A stretch of DNA of 52,927 nucleotides from Polyangium sp. 15x6 (GTDB lineage Bacteria > Myxococcota_A > Polyangia > Polyangiales > Polyangiaceae). Position 1 is the stretch's first letter, and every line of letters starts with the position of its first letter. This document shows positions 17,255-25,416 of this stretch, piece by piece. The stretch lies in contig NZ_JASBQE010000087.1 of assembly GCF_029960785.1 (NCBI RefSeq), positions 1 through 52,927 on the forward strand, read 5' to 3'. The translations under genes were made by a program, and so were the position numbers. The notes beneath the pieces are model-generated. The model saw only the letters and a list, made by a program, of their open reading frames with translations. It was not told the origin of the DNA and searched no databases.

Positions 17255-18064
17255 ATGTCGGGAGCGGAAGCGAGAAGTGGGCAAGGTGCGTCCGGTACGG
17301 GATTCGGACACAGCCCCAAGCGCATGGTTGCCGAGCTCGGGATCCTGCTTCTCGCGATCGTCGGGCTGATCTTCGCCGCGCGTGGATGCGCGGGATGCGC
17401 GTCCACGGCCATCGTCACCGCGATCCCGCCCGACGCCGACGCGGCGATCGGAAAGACCGCCGGCGAAGTGATGCGCGCGCAGCACGGGCTCTCCGGCGCG
17501 CCGACCGAGGAGCAGAAGGCGCGCGTCGATCGGATCTTCGAGGAGCTGCGATCGAGCCTCACGGACGAGGAAAAGCGGATCCTCGTGGCGCCGCGCATCA
17601 CGGTCTTGAAGGACGATCAGGTGAACGCATTCGCGCTCCCCGGCGGCGAGGTCTTCGTGCTGACGGGGCTGCTCGATCGGTCGAAGGACGACGACGAGGA
17701 GCTGCGCGGCGTGCTCGCGCACGAGATCGGGCACGCCGTGAAGCGACATGGGGTGCGATCGCTCGTGCGAAACGCGCTGTTCGGGCTGACGATCGCGTTC
17801 GTCGTGGGCGACCTGAACGACATCACGGCCACGGTGATCGCGGGCGCCTCGCAGCTCGACACGCTGAGATACAGCCGCTCGATGGAGGAAGAGGCCGACG
17901 CGTTCGGCGTGGATCTGCTCGCGCGGGCGAACAAGAGCCCCGAGGGGCTCGCGCGGTTCCTCGAGAGCCTCGAATCCGCGCCCGTGCCGGAGTTGCTCTC
18001 GACGCACCCGGACAGCGTCGAACGCGCGAAGGCGATCCGCGAGCGGATGCGCGCCGGAAAGTGA
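17255..18064 (+). CDS. M48-family membrane metalloprotease
   Basis: A 269-aa zinc endopeptidase of the M48 (HtpX/BepA) type. A transmembrane helix at about 27-48 is followed by CAGC and the catalytic domain. The metal site is AHEIGHAVKRH (HExxH), and the third ligand Glu lies in SMEEEADAFGVDLL. It ends with the family's STHPDSVERA motif. The small size and single helix suggest a membrane-anchored periplasmic-facing quality-control protease rather than a four-helix HtpX. The ATG at 17255 has only weak ribosome-binding similarity (ACGGAGAC). It converges on the coiled-coil gene with a 3-bp gap. Confidence 0.9.
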   Translation: MSGAEARSGQGASGTGFGHSPKRMVAELGILLLAIVGLIFAARGCAGCASTAIVTAIPPDADAAIGKTAGEVMRAQHGLSGAPTEEQKARVDRIFEELRSSLTDEEKRILVAPRITVLKDDQVNAFALPGGEVFVLTGLLDRSKDDDEELRGVLAHEIGHAVKRHGVRSLVRNALFGLTIAFVVGDLNDITATVIAGASQLDTLRYSRSMEEEADAFGVDLLARANKSPEGLARFLESLESAPVPELLSTHPDSVERAKAIRERMRAGK

Positions 18065-18067
18065 CCG

Positions 18068-18592
18068 TCAGCTCCGGATGTTGCGCGAGGCGCTGCTGAC
18101 CGCGGGCACGAGCGTGTCGCCCTCGACGCGGCCGAAGACGTCGAGCACGGTGCGGCCCTCGGCGTCGCGGCCAGGGCGCTCGCGCGTGTACCGCGAAGGC
18201 GCGGCCGCGAGGATCACGCCGAGCTCGGTGGCGACGTCGTTGAGCGGTCCCGCGAGCTCGTCGTCGACGGCGCGGCCGCGCGCCTCGTGCGAGGTGCCCG
18301 GCGGGACGCGGACGGCGACCGAGCCGAAGACACGCGTCCCCTCCGCGACGATCGCGTGCTCCTTGCCGGTCTTTTCGAACAGGCGGAGCGCGGCCTCGGC
18401 GTCCTTCAAAGCCTCGCGCGCGTCGACGACCATGGCCTTGCGGCGACGGAGCTCGGTTTTGCGATCGGGCGAGTCGTCGCCGAGCTTCGCGATCTTCTCG
18501 GCGAGTTTGTCGTGTTCCGCCTTCAAACGCTCGACCTCGGCCTCCGCTGCCTTCCGGGCGGCCTCGAGCCTGCCTTGCACGTCGCTGCTCAT
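18068..18592 (-). CDS. Hypothetical coiled-coil protein
   Basis: A 174-aa protein with a charged coiled coil over about residues 5-75 (LEAARKAAEAEVERLKAEHD). A small C-terminal domain begins VAEGTRVFGSVAVRVPPG. No signal peptide, membrane segment or known motif. The coding frame is supported by consistent third-position GC and a plausible protein; its function is unknown. Confidence 0.6.
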   Translation of the reverse strand: MSSDVQGRLEAARKAAEAEVERLKAEHDKLAEKIAKLGDDSPDRKTELRRRKAMVVDAREALKDAEAALRLFEKTGKEHAIVAEGTRVFGSVAVRVPPGTSHEARGRAVDDELAGPLNDVATELGVILAAAPSRYTRERPGRDAEGRTVLDVFGRVEGDTLVPAVSSASRNIRS

Positions 18593-18649
18593 GAGCGGAA
18601 CGTTGACGTTCGTCCCGGGCCACCGTCAACCGGGGAAAGCGCGAAGTCT

Positions 18650-20416
18650 CTACTTCGCCCGCGCGAACAGGATGCTGCCGAGGAGGAGCACGCCCGCGCC
18701 CGCGGCGCCGTAGAGGCAGTAGCGGGCGAGGTGCGCCTGGCCAGCGAGGTGGAGCTGCAACGCGGCGAAGCCCGAGGCGATGCCGATCGCCGTGTAAATG
18801 AGCTGGCGGATCCCGGTGTAGACGAGCTGGGCCGCGCTCGGCAGGCCTTTTACGCGAAGCTCGAACTCGCCGCGGTTCGCGCGGTTCAGGTACTTGCGAA
18901 GGTCCTCGGGGATCGTGATGGCCTTGAGGGCCATGTCCTTCGCCGCCTCGACCGCGATCTGCGCCCAGTCGCGATTGCCGAGCACGAAGTCCTGCAGGTA
19001 CGGCCGGATGACCTCCATCGGCGAGAGCTCGGGATCGAGCTGCGTGCAGAGCCCCGTGAGCAGGAGGATCGTGCGCTCGAGCAGGACCCAGTCGCGCGGG
19101 ATGTGGAAGGCGCCCGAGAGCTCCTTCAGGCCGATGTTCATCTTGCGCAGATCGACCAGGCTCTCGATGCCCTTCTGCGGATCGAGCTTGATGTCCTTGA
19201 GGTTGAAGCTGTCGATCTTCACCTCGTCCTGGAAGCGCTGGTGGAAGAACTCGATGACCTTCTCGCTCACGTCGGGCGAGTCCGTGCGCGAGAGGAAGCC
19301 CATCTTGCGCATGGCCTTGATGAGCTGCTCGGTGTCCCTCCGGATCACGCCCTCCAGGAACTCGGGGATGCCCTCGCGCATCTGCGGCGAGAGCTCCGCG
19401 ACGGCGCCGAAATCGAGCAGGATGAGCGCGCCGTCGTCACCGACCAGCATGTTCCCGGGATGCGGATCGGCGTGGTAGACGCCGTCGATGAAGATCTGCT
19501 GGCAGAAGACCTGGACGACCTTGCGGGCGAGGGCCTTGCGGTCGATGCCGCGCGCGTCGAGCGCGGCGATGTCGCCGATCTTCACGCCGGGCACGAAGTC
19601 CGTGGTCATCACGCGGCTCGTGCAGTAGCCCTCGATCGGGCGCGGGAAGCGCACCGTGGGATCGCGGAGGAAGTTGTCGGCGATGCGCGTGATGTTCCGC
19701 GCCTCGCTCTGGAAATCGAGCTCCTCCAGGATCATCGAGCGGACCTGGTGGTAGTAGGCGTCCAGGCCCTGCACGGGGACGAAGATGCTGACGATCTGCA
19801 TGATGCGGCGGATCGTGGTGAGATCGAGCCGCACGATCTCGTCGATGTCGCGGTGCTGCACCTTCACCGCGACGTGCGCGCCGTTCTTGAGCCACGCCTC
19901 GTGCACCTGGCCGAGCGAGGCGCTCGCGAGCGGCTCCTCGCAGAAGCGATCGAAGAGGTCTTCGACGGGCTTGCCGAGCTCGCGCTCGATGCGATCGGCG
20001 ATCTCGCGGTACGGCCGCGGCGGGACCTGATCCTGCAGCGCTTCCAGGCCCGAGCGGAACTGCGCGGGCAGGAAGTTCGCCATGATGCTGAGGAGCTGCC
20101 CGACCTTGATGAACAGGCCCTGGAGGTCGACGATCGTGGAGAGCACGCGGCGCGCGTTGCGCCCGTGCACGTCGGCCATGCGCGCGTCGAGCCACGTCTG
20201 GCCGAACCAGCGCCCGAGGAAGAAGAACCAGAGGTAGCTGCCGAGGACGACGAAGGTCGTGTAGTAGGCGCGGATGAAGCGGTAGCTCTGCCGTCCCTTC
20301 GGCCTCATGCCGCGCGGCCCTGCGCCACGCTTCGCGGGTTTCGAAGGCGCCTTCGCCGCGGGCGCGATGATGCTCGCGCGCGGTTGTTCCTGGAGCGACG
20401 GGGCGCCTTGCGACAC
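18650..20416 (-). CDS. UbiB/AarF/ABC1 family protein kinase-like ATPase
   Basis: A 588-aa member of the UbiB/ADCK atypical kinase family, linked to ubiquinone biosynthesis or lipid homeostasis. Family hallmarks are KVGQLLSIMANFLP (KxGQ), the Ala-rich loop LASASLGQVHEA, VAVKVQHRDI (Lys), ILEELDFQSEARN, the catalytic YHADPHPGNML and DFGAVAEL. Two C-terminal hydrophobic helices (about 530-585) anchor it to the membrane. The first ~45 residues are basic and Pro/Ala-rich. It is preceded by the beta-lactamase-fold gene 9 bp upstream, suggesting co-transcription. Confidence 0.92.
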   Translation of the reverse strand: MSQGAPSLQEQPRASIIAPAAKAPSKPAKRGAGPRGMRPKGRQSYRFIRAYYTTFVVLGSYLWFFFLGRWFGQTWLDARMADVHGRNARRVLSTIVDLQGLFIKVGQLLSIMANFLPAQFRSGLEALQDQVPPRPYREIADRIERELGKPVEDLFDRFCEEPLASASLGQVHEAWLKNGAHVAVKVQHRDIDEIVRLDLTTIRRIMQIVSIFVPVQGLDAYYHQVRSMILEELDFQSEARNITRIADNFLRDPTVRFPRPIEGYCTSRVMTTDFVPGVKIGDIAALDARGIDRKALARKVVQVFCQQIFIDGVYHADPHPGNMLVGDDGALILLDFGAVAELSPQMREGIPEFLEGVIRRDTEQLIKAMRKMGFLSRTDSPDVSEKVIEFFHQRFQDEVKIDSFNLKDIKLDPQKGIESLVDLRKMNIGLKELSGAFHIPRDWVLLERTILLLTGLCTQLDPELSPMEVIRPYLQDFVLGNRDWAQIAVEAAKDMALKAITIPEDLRKYLNRANRGEFELRVKGLPSAAQLVYTGIRQLIYTAIGIASGFAALQLHLAGQAHLARYCLYGAAGAGVLLLGSILFARAK

Positions 20417-20425
20417 GGGGCGAGC

Positions 20426-21568
20426 TTATCCCGCGGCTCGCGAGGCCTCCACCATCGCGTCGAACATGGCGTCGTAGGCGGCCGGCCGGGCGCGCCGGAT
20501 CGAGAGCGCGGTGCGCGTCGGGTGGACCCGGTTCGTGAGCAAAACGCCGACGAAACCCGCGTCCGGATCGATCCACAGGCTCGTGCCCGTGAAGCCGAGG
20601 TGGCCGAAGGTCCGCGGCCCGAGCCGCGCGCCGGAGCTCGGATCGTCGCCGCTGCGCTGATCGAAGCCCGCGAGAAGCGAACCGCCCGGGCGAGGCCGGA
20701 CGAGCGGCTCGAGATCGTCGGGCTCGAGAAAGTCCCGGCGGTCGCCGGAGAGCGCTTCGAACACGGCGATCCCGAGCTGCGCGACCGATCGCGCATCCCC
20801 GAAGAGCCCCGCGTGCCCCGCGGACGCATGCCCCACGAGCGCCCAGGCGTTCTCGTCGTGCACCACGCCCCGCACGAGGCCGTGGCGGAACGGGACGATT
20901 TCCGTCGGCGCGACGCGCGCATCGAACGAAGGGTTTTTCGCGCGAAGAATGCGCGCGGACCCGATGTCGAGATCGAGCGGCCCCGTGACCTCGCGCGTCA
21001 CGAGCGCGTCGAGAGCGAGTCCGCTCCGCCCCGCGAGCGCCGCGCCGAGCAGCACGTATCCGAGGTCGCTGTAAACCGGCGGAAATCCATCGGGCGGCGG
21101 ATCCCCGGTGCAGTCTTCACGCCTCGCGTCGGCGGCCATGACGAGCGCGGCTTCGACGTCGACTGGCTCGCCGCGCACGAGCGGCCCGTAGAGCGATCCG
21201 TGCGCGTCGAGGCCCGCGCGATGCGCCGAGAGGAGGTCGAGCGAGACATGCGCGGAGCGCGTCGTTGCAAGCGCCGGCACGAGATCGGCGAGCGGCTCCG
21301 AGCGAGCGAGCGAAGAACGGCGAGCGAGCCGGGCCATCACGAGCGCGGTGATCGGCTTCGTCACCGAGGCCAGGTCGAAGGGCGTATCGAGATCGGCGCG
21401 AGGCGCGCCCTCCTCGAACGAGAGCATGCCTGCCGCGCCGGCGCCGTGGATCCAGCCCGAGCTCGTTCGCTTCGCGGCGGCGACCACGGCGCACGGCGCG
21501 GCGCGGTGATCTTCGACGACGAGGCGCGCGGCGGCCGTGAGGTCGATGGCGGGAGCGGGGTTCTTCAC
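20426..21568 (-). CDS. Beta-lactamase-fold serine hydrolase (class C / esterase type)
   Basis: A 380-aa penicillin-binding-protein-like serine hydrolase. The catalytic SxxK is Ser68-Val-Thr-Lys71 (FDLASVTKPI). The Tyr motif is VYSDLGYVLLG and the third motif region is FGHLGFTGTSLW, as in EstB-like esterases and D-amino-acid-releasing enzymes. No signal peptide is evident, which argues against a periplasmic resistance enzyme. Substrate unknown. It is followed in the same operon by the UbiB-like gene. Confidence 0.85.
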   Translation of the reverse strand: MKNPAPAIDLTAAARLVVEDHRAAPCAVVAAAKRTSSGWIHGAGAAGMLSFEEGAPRADLDTPFDLASVTKPITALVMARLARRSSLARSEPLADLVPALATTRSAHVSLDLLSAHRAGLDAHGSLYGPLVRGEPVDVEAALVMAADARREDCTGDPPPDGFPPVYSDLGYVLLGAALAGRSGLALDALVTREVTGPLDLDIGSARILRAKNPSFDARVAPTEIVPFRHGLVRGVVHDENAWALVGHASAGHAGLFGDARSVAQLGIAVFEALSGDRRDFLEPDDLEPLVRPRPGGSLLAGFDQRSGDDPSSGARLGPRTFGHLGFTGTSLWIDPDAGFVGVLLTNRVHPTRTALSIRRARPAAYDAMFDAMVEASRAAG

Positions 21569-21657
21569 GGCGGTGAGGAGCGCCGAGCGTAACCCCCAAG
21601 CGTCGGGAGCGGGAGGGGTGTCAACGATGTCGCGGTTCGATCAAACGTGCCGCGGCT

Positions 21658-21687
21658 TTGACCCCGAGCGCGCTCGCCCCTTATCCT
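21658..21687 (+). promoter_or_regulatory. Predicted promoter of pilC-pilS
   Basis: TTGACC (21658-21663) and TATCCT (21682-21687) are separated by 18 bp and end 28 bp before the pilC start. The match to sigma70 consensus is moderate. No sigma54 -24/-12 element was seen. Confidence 0.45.
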
Positions 21688-21715
21688 GGTAGGCCGGGGA
21701 GTCGAGCAAGAAACC

Positions 21716-22936
21716 ATGGCCGTGTTTGCATGGGAGGCCCGTGCCAGGACCGGAGAGGTCCGCAAGGGCGTGATGGATGCGGAGAACGAGGCCGCCGTGC
21801 AGACCCGCCTGCGCGGCTTGCAGCTCAACCCGACGAAGATCACGCAGAAGCGAAAAGGCCTCGATCTCAAGAACGTCACGTTCGGCTCCGGCGTCAGCTC
21901 GCAGGACCTCGTCAAGTTCACGCGCCAGTTCGCGACGATGATCGACGCGGGCCTGCCGCTCGTGCAGTGCCTCGACATCCTCGCGAACCAGGAGCCGAAC
22001 CCCAGGTTCCAGATCGCGCTGCGCGACATCAAGAACAGCGTCGAGCAGGGCGCGACGTTCAGTGACTCGCTGCGCCGGCACCCGAGGATCTTCGACGAGC
22101 TCTTCGTGAACCTCGTCCAGGCCGGCGAGGTGGGCGGCATCCTCGACACGATCATGAACCGCCTCGCGGGCTACATCGAGAAGCGCGCGAAGCTCGCGCG
22201 ACAAGTGCGCGGCGCGATGGCGTACCCGGTGGCCGTCATCATCATCATGATCGTGGTCATCGTCGTGCTGATGACCTTCGTGATCCCGGCCTTCGAGGGC
22301 ATGTTCGCCGAGTTCGGCGCGAAGGACGCGCTGCCGGGCCTCACGAAGGCGGTCATCGCGACCTCGCGCGCGTTCGTCAGCGCGTTGCCCTTCACGATCG
22401 TCGGCTCCATCGGCCTCGTGTTCGGCGGGATCCAGTTTTACAAGAACCCGAAGGGCAAACGCATGGTGCACAGGCTCCTGCTGAAGCTGCCGATCTTCGG
22501 GCCGGTGATGCAGAAGATCGCGGTCGCGCGGTTCACGCGGACGCTCGGCACCTTGCTCGGCTCGGGCGTGCCGATCCTCGACGCGCTCGACATCGTGGCG
22601 AAGACCGCGGGCAACGTGATCATCGAGGAGGGCCTCGTCTACGCGCGGGCCAAGATCTCCGAGGGCAGGAACATGGCCGAGCCGCTCGAGGAGATCAAAG
22701 TCTTCCCCGGCATGGTCGTGCAGATGGTGGCCGTCGGCGAGCAGACCGGCGCGCTCGACACGATGCTGAACAAGATCGCCGATTTTTACGAGGAAGAGGT
22801 CGACGTCGCGGTCTCGGCGTTGACCTCGCTGCTCGAGCCTCTGCTCATGGTCATCGTCGGCGTGGTCGTCGGGGTGGTGCTCATCTCGATGTACCTCCCG
22901 ATCTTCAGCCTGGCAGGCAACATCAAGGGCGAGTGA
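21716..22936 (+). CDS. pilC: Type IV pilus inner-membrane platform protein PilC
   Basis: A 406-aa polytopic inner-membrane protein of the PilC/GspF family that couples the pilus motor ATPases to pilin assembly. It has an N-terminal soluble segment (FAWEARARTGEVRKG), two GspF repeats (about 70-190: FTRQFATMIDAGLPLVQCLD; and 275-395: FTRTLGTLLGSGVPILDALD) and transmembrane helices near 170-200, 225-245 and 375-400. Length matches the family. Its TGA overlaps the pilS ATG. The other pilus genes usually nearby in myxobacteria (pilB, pilT, pilR, pilA) are not in the window. Confidence 0.95.
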   Translation: MAVFAWEARARTGEVRKGVMDAENEAAVQTRLRGLQLNPTKITQKRKGLDLKNVTFGSGVSSQDLVKFTRQFATMIDAGLPLVQCLDILANQEPNPRFQIALRDIKNSVEQGATFSDSLRRHPRIFDELFVNLVQAGEVGGILDTIMNRLAGYIEKRAKLARQVRGAMAYPVAVIIIMIVVIVVLMTFVIPAFEGMFAEFGAKDALPGLTKAVIATSRAFVSALPFTIVGSIGLVFGGIQFYKNPKGKRMVHRLLLKLPIFGPVMQKIAVARFTRTLGTLLGSGVPILDALDIVAKTAGNVIIEEGLVYARAKISEGRNMAEPLEEIKVFPGMVVQMVAVGEQTGALDTMLNKIADFYEEEVDVAVSALTSLLEPLLMVIVGVVVGVVLISMYLPIFSLAGNIKGE

Positions 22937-24243
22937 TGAAGCTCGGCCTCCGCGACGGCGCCGAGAACTCGTTCGCGGTCCGCTTCGCGTGGCTCACGGG
23001 TCTGCGCCTGATCGTCCTCACGATCGTGCTGATCGTGATGACCACGATCTACCTCGGCGGCATCGGCACGCGCGCGGATTCGAGCCGGATCGCGATGCTC
23101 ACGTTCGCCGTCGCGTTCGCGCTCACGGGCGTCTACGCCGCGGTGCTGCGGATCGGCAAAGGTTTGCCGCTGCTCGCGTACGGGCAGATGCTCGTCGATC
23201 AGGTCGCGTGGTCGATGATCGTCTACGTCTCCGGCGGCGCGACGAGCGGCGCGACCTCGCTCTACGGCTTCACGTGCCTCTGCGGCGCGATCCTGCTCGG
23301 CCTCCGCGGCGCGCTCATCGGCCTGATCGCGGGGGCCTCGTCGTACGCGCTGATCTGCATGCTTCTGGTGCAGGGCTACCTGAAGCCGCCGCCGGATCAG
23401 CCGCTCGAAGCGTACGCGACGGACTGGTCGGAGGTCGCGTTCCCGCTCGTCTTGAACCTGCTCGCGATGTGCGTGGTCGCGCTGCTCGGGAGTTACCTCG
23501 CCGAGCGCCTGCGCGAAACGGGCGGCCGTCTCGTCGTGGCGACGGCGCGCGCCGAGCAGGCGGAGCGGCTCGCGGCGCTCGGTCGGCTCGCGGCGGGGCT
23601 CGCGCACGAGATCCGCAATCCGCTCGGATCGATCGTGGCCTCCATCGAGCTCTTGCGAACGGGCGGATCGCTCGATCCCGAGGATGAAGCGCTCTGCGCG
23701 ATCATCGAGCGGGAGACGACGCGCCTGAACGAGCTCGTGACCGACATGCTCGACGTCTCGCGCCCGCGCGCGCCCTCGAAGGCGCCGATGGATCTCGCCG
23801 CGACGGCGCGCGACGTGGTGGTGCTGGCCGGGAAATCGGGCCGCGGCCGCGACGTCCTCTTGCGCTTCGTGGGGCCGGATTCGCTGCCGATCGTGGCTGA
23901 CACGGCGCAGATGCGGCAGGTCGTGTGGAACCTCCTGCGCAACGCGATCCAGGCGAGCTCCGCCGGCGCGGAGGTCGTCGTGCGTGTCGAGGCGGACGCG
24001 GGCGGCGCGGTCGTGCTCGCGGTGGAGGACCGGGGCGTGGGGATCCCGCCGGAGGCGCGCGAGCGGCTCTTCGACGCGTTCTTCACGACGCGATCGCAGG
24101 GCATGGGCATCGGCCTCGCGGTGGTGAAGCGGATCCTCGACGATCACGGTTTCGCGATCGAGGTCGAGAGCGAGCCGGGGAAGGGCACGACGTTCCGCGT
24201 GCGGATCCCGCTCGCGAAGGAGCTCGCGCTCGCGTCGAGCTAG
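22936..24243 (+). CDS. pilS: PilS-like membrane sensor histidine kinase
   Basis: A 435-aa sensor kinase. About six N-terminal transmembrane helices (20-195) precede a dimerisation/phosphoacceptor domain (LAAGLAHEIRNPLGSIVAS, His in H-box) and a HATPase domain with N-box (NLLRNAIQAS), G1 (EDRGVGIPP) and G2 (GMGIGLAVVKRI) motifs. Topology and coupling to pilC point to PilS, which in other species responds to pilin and controls pilA through the sigma54 activator PilR. The ATG at 22936 overlaps the pilC stop; an in-frame GTG one codon earlier is less likely. No pilR follows. Confidence 0.85.
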   Translation: MKLGLRDGAENSFAVRFAWLTGLRLIVLTIVLIVMTTIYLGGIGTRADSSRIAMLTFAVAFALTGVYAAVLRIGKGLPLLAYGQMLVDQVAWSMIVYVSGGATSGATSLYGFTCLCGAILLGLRGALIGLIAGASSYALICMLLVQGYLKPPPDQPLEAYATDWSEVAFPLVLNLLAMCVVALLGSYLAERLRETGGRLVVATARAEQAERLAALGRLAAGLAHEIRNPLGSIVASIELLRTGGSLDPEDEALCAIIERETTRLNELVTDMLDVSRPRAPSKAPMDLAATARDVVVLAGKSGRGRDVLLRFVGPDSLPIVADTAQMRQVVWNLLRNAIQASSAGAEVVVRVEADAGGAVVLAVEDRGVGIPPEARERLFDAFFTTRSQGMGIGLAVVKRILDDHGFAIEVESEPGKGTTFRVRIPLAKELALASS

Positions 24244-24247
24244 GGGA

Positions 24248-24499
24248 TCAGGGCATCTCGAAGGGCGCGGCCGGCGGCTCGATCCGGAGCGAAGCGTCCG
24301 GGAGCAGCACGATCGAGGACGCGTCGAGGAGCAGGATGGGCTCGTGCGGGCCGGCGTCGGGCGTTTCGGAGGCTCCCTGGCCGCGGGGCGCGGGCGGCGC
24401 CTCCGGGGGCGAGAACCCGCGCGACGCGAGCCAGCCGAGGCCGAAGAAGCCGATCGCGCCAGCGAGGGCCGCTGCGAGGAGGAGCGGGCGGCGCTTCAT
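24248..24499 (-). CDS. Small single-pass membrane or secreted protein
   Basis: An 83-aa protein: basic start MKRRPLLLAAALAGAIGFFGLGWLA as a signal anchor, then a Pro-rich linker and a hydrophobic segment EPILLLDASSIVLLPDASLRI. No family recognised. It converges on pilS with a 4-bp gap. A real but unknown gene is the best reading; the weak upstream ribosome-binding site lowers confidence. Confidence 0.45.
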   Translation of the reverse strand: MKRRPLLLAAALAGAIGFFGLGWLASRGFSPPEAPPAPRGQGASETPDAGPHEPILLLDASSIVLLPDASLRIEPPAAPFEMP

Positions 24500-24696
24500 G
24501 GCCCGATGGTGCCCCGCGAGCGACAGAGGCGCCACGCGTGTCGTGGCCGCCCGTTCACAGGGCCTGCACAGGGGTTCGGAATCGGCTAGATCCGGAGCGT
24601 GGCACGGAAGGTGAATAAACGCGGGATATGGACGTCTGCCTGCAGTTCCGCGGCGCCCGGGCGGCGAGAGGCGGTAGAGGCAGGAGGAGCTGGAAC

Positions 24697-25293
24697 GTGA
24701 AACGAACGAACTTTGTCGGCGCGTTGGTCTTGTCGTTCGCCGTGTCGCTCGCGGGCGCCGCGGGCCTCGCGCATGCCGGAGCGGCGACGGACGTGGTCAA
24801 GGCCAAGCAGACGGCCTTGTTCGATCTCCTCAAGAAGCCCTCGAACGACGCGAAGGTCAGCGCGATGTTCGACGAGCTGCTCGATTATCAGGCGCTCGCG
24901 GAGGCCTCGCTCGGATCGGAGTGGGCGGCCCGGACGGACGCCGAAAAGGCCGAGTTCAGCGAGCTCTTGAAGCAGCTCGTCCGCAAGTCGTACGAGCGAA
25001 ACCTCAAGAAGACGCTCGATTTCAACATCGAGTACACGGCCGAAGAGAAGAAGGGCGACGCGATCGTGGTGAAGACGCGCGCCGTGTCGAAGAAGGACGC
25101 GCGCAGCGAGCCGGTCGAGATCGCCTACGTGATGGCCGAGAAAAACGGCGCCTGGCGCGTGAAGGACATCATCACGGACGACGTGAGCCTGGTGGGGAGC
25201 TACCGCTCCCAGTTCACCAAGATCGTCAAGAAAGACGGCTTCCCGGCGCTCATCAAGAAGATGAAGGACAAGCTCGCGAAGGGCGACGTCTGA
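24697..25293 (+). CDS. MlaC-like phospholipid-transport periplasmic protein
   Basis: A 198-aa secreted protein of the MlaC/Ttg2D type, which shuttles phospholipid between outer and inner membranes. It has a signal peptide (VKRTNFVGALVLSFAVSLAG...AHAG) and a helical-beta domain with the family's LDYQALAEASLGSEW, FSELLKQLVRKSY and later VKDIITDDVSLVGSYRSQF (Tyr-Arg-x-x-Phe). GTG at 24697 follows AGGAGG by 9 bp; a frame from 24628 would add an Arg-rich segment before the signal. The usual MlaFED partners are absent here. A strong terminator follows. Confidence 0.9.
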   Translation: MKRTNFVGALVLSFAVSLAGAAGLAHAGAATDVVKAKQTALFDLLKKPSNDAKVSAMFDELLDYQALAEASLGSEWAARTDAEKAEFSELLKQLVRKSYERNLKKTLDFNIEYTAEEKKGDAIVVKTRAVSKKDARSEPVEIAYVMAEKNGAWRVKDIITDDVSLVGSYRSQFTKIVKKDGFPALIKKMKDKLAKGDV

Positions 25294-25315
25294 AGCAGCT
25301 TCCGGCATGAACACG

Positions 25316-25348
25316 CGGCCCTCGGGCGAATGAGCCCGGGGGCCGTTT
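25316..25348 (+). terminator. Rho-independent terminator after the mlaC-like gene
   Basis: CGGCCCTCGGGC (25316-25327) pairs with GCCCGGGGGCCG (25334-25345) over 12 bp with one G-T wobble, a 6-nt loop, and then TTTGCCTTT. It lies 22 bp after the stop codon. Confidence 0.75.
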
Positions 25349-25416
25349 GCCTTTCGAACACCCTGTCGGCTCGGGAAATTCGCGGTACGGCGCGCCTCTT
25401 TGGTAGGCTAGGGCGC

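Noticed and set aside
18287-21592. 1101-aa plus-strand frame opposite the UbiB and beta-lactamase-fold genes
   Set aside because: Composition is Arg/Asp/Ala/Leu only and lacks motifs, while the minus strand carries complete catalytic motifs.
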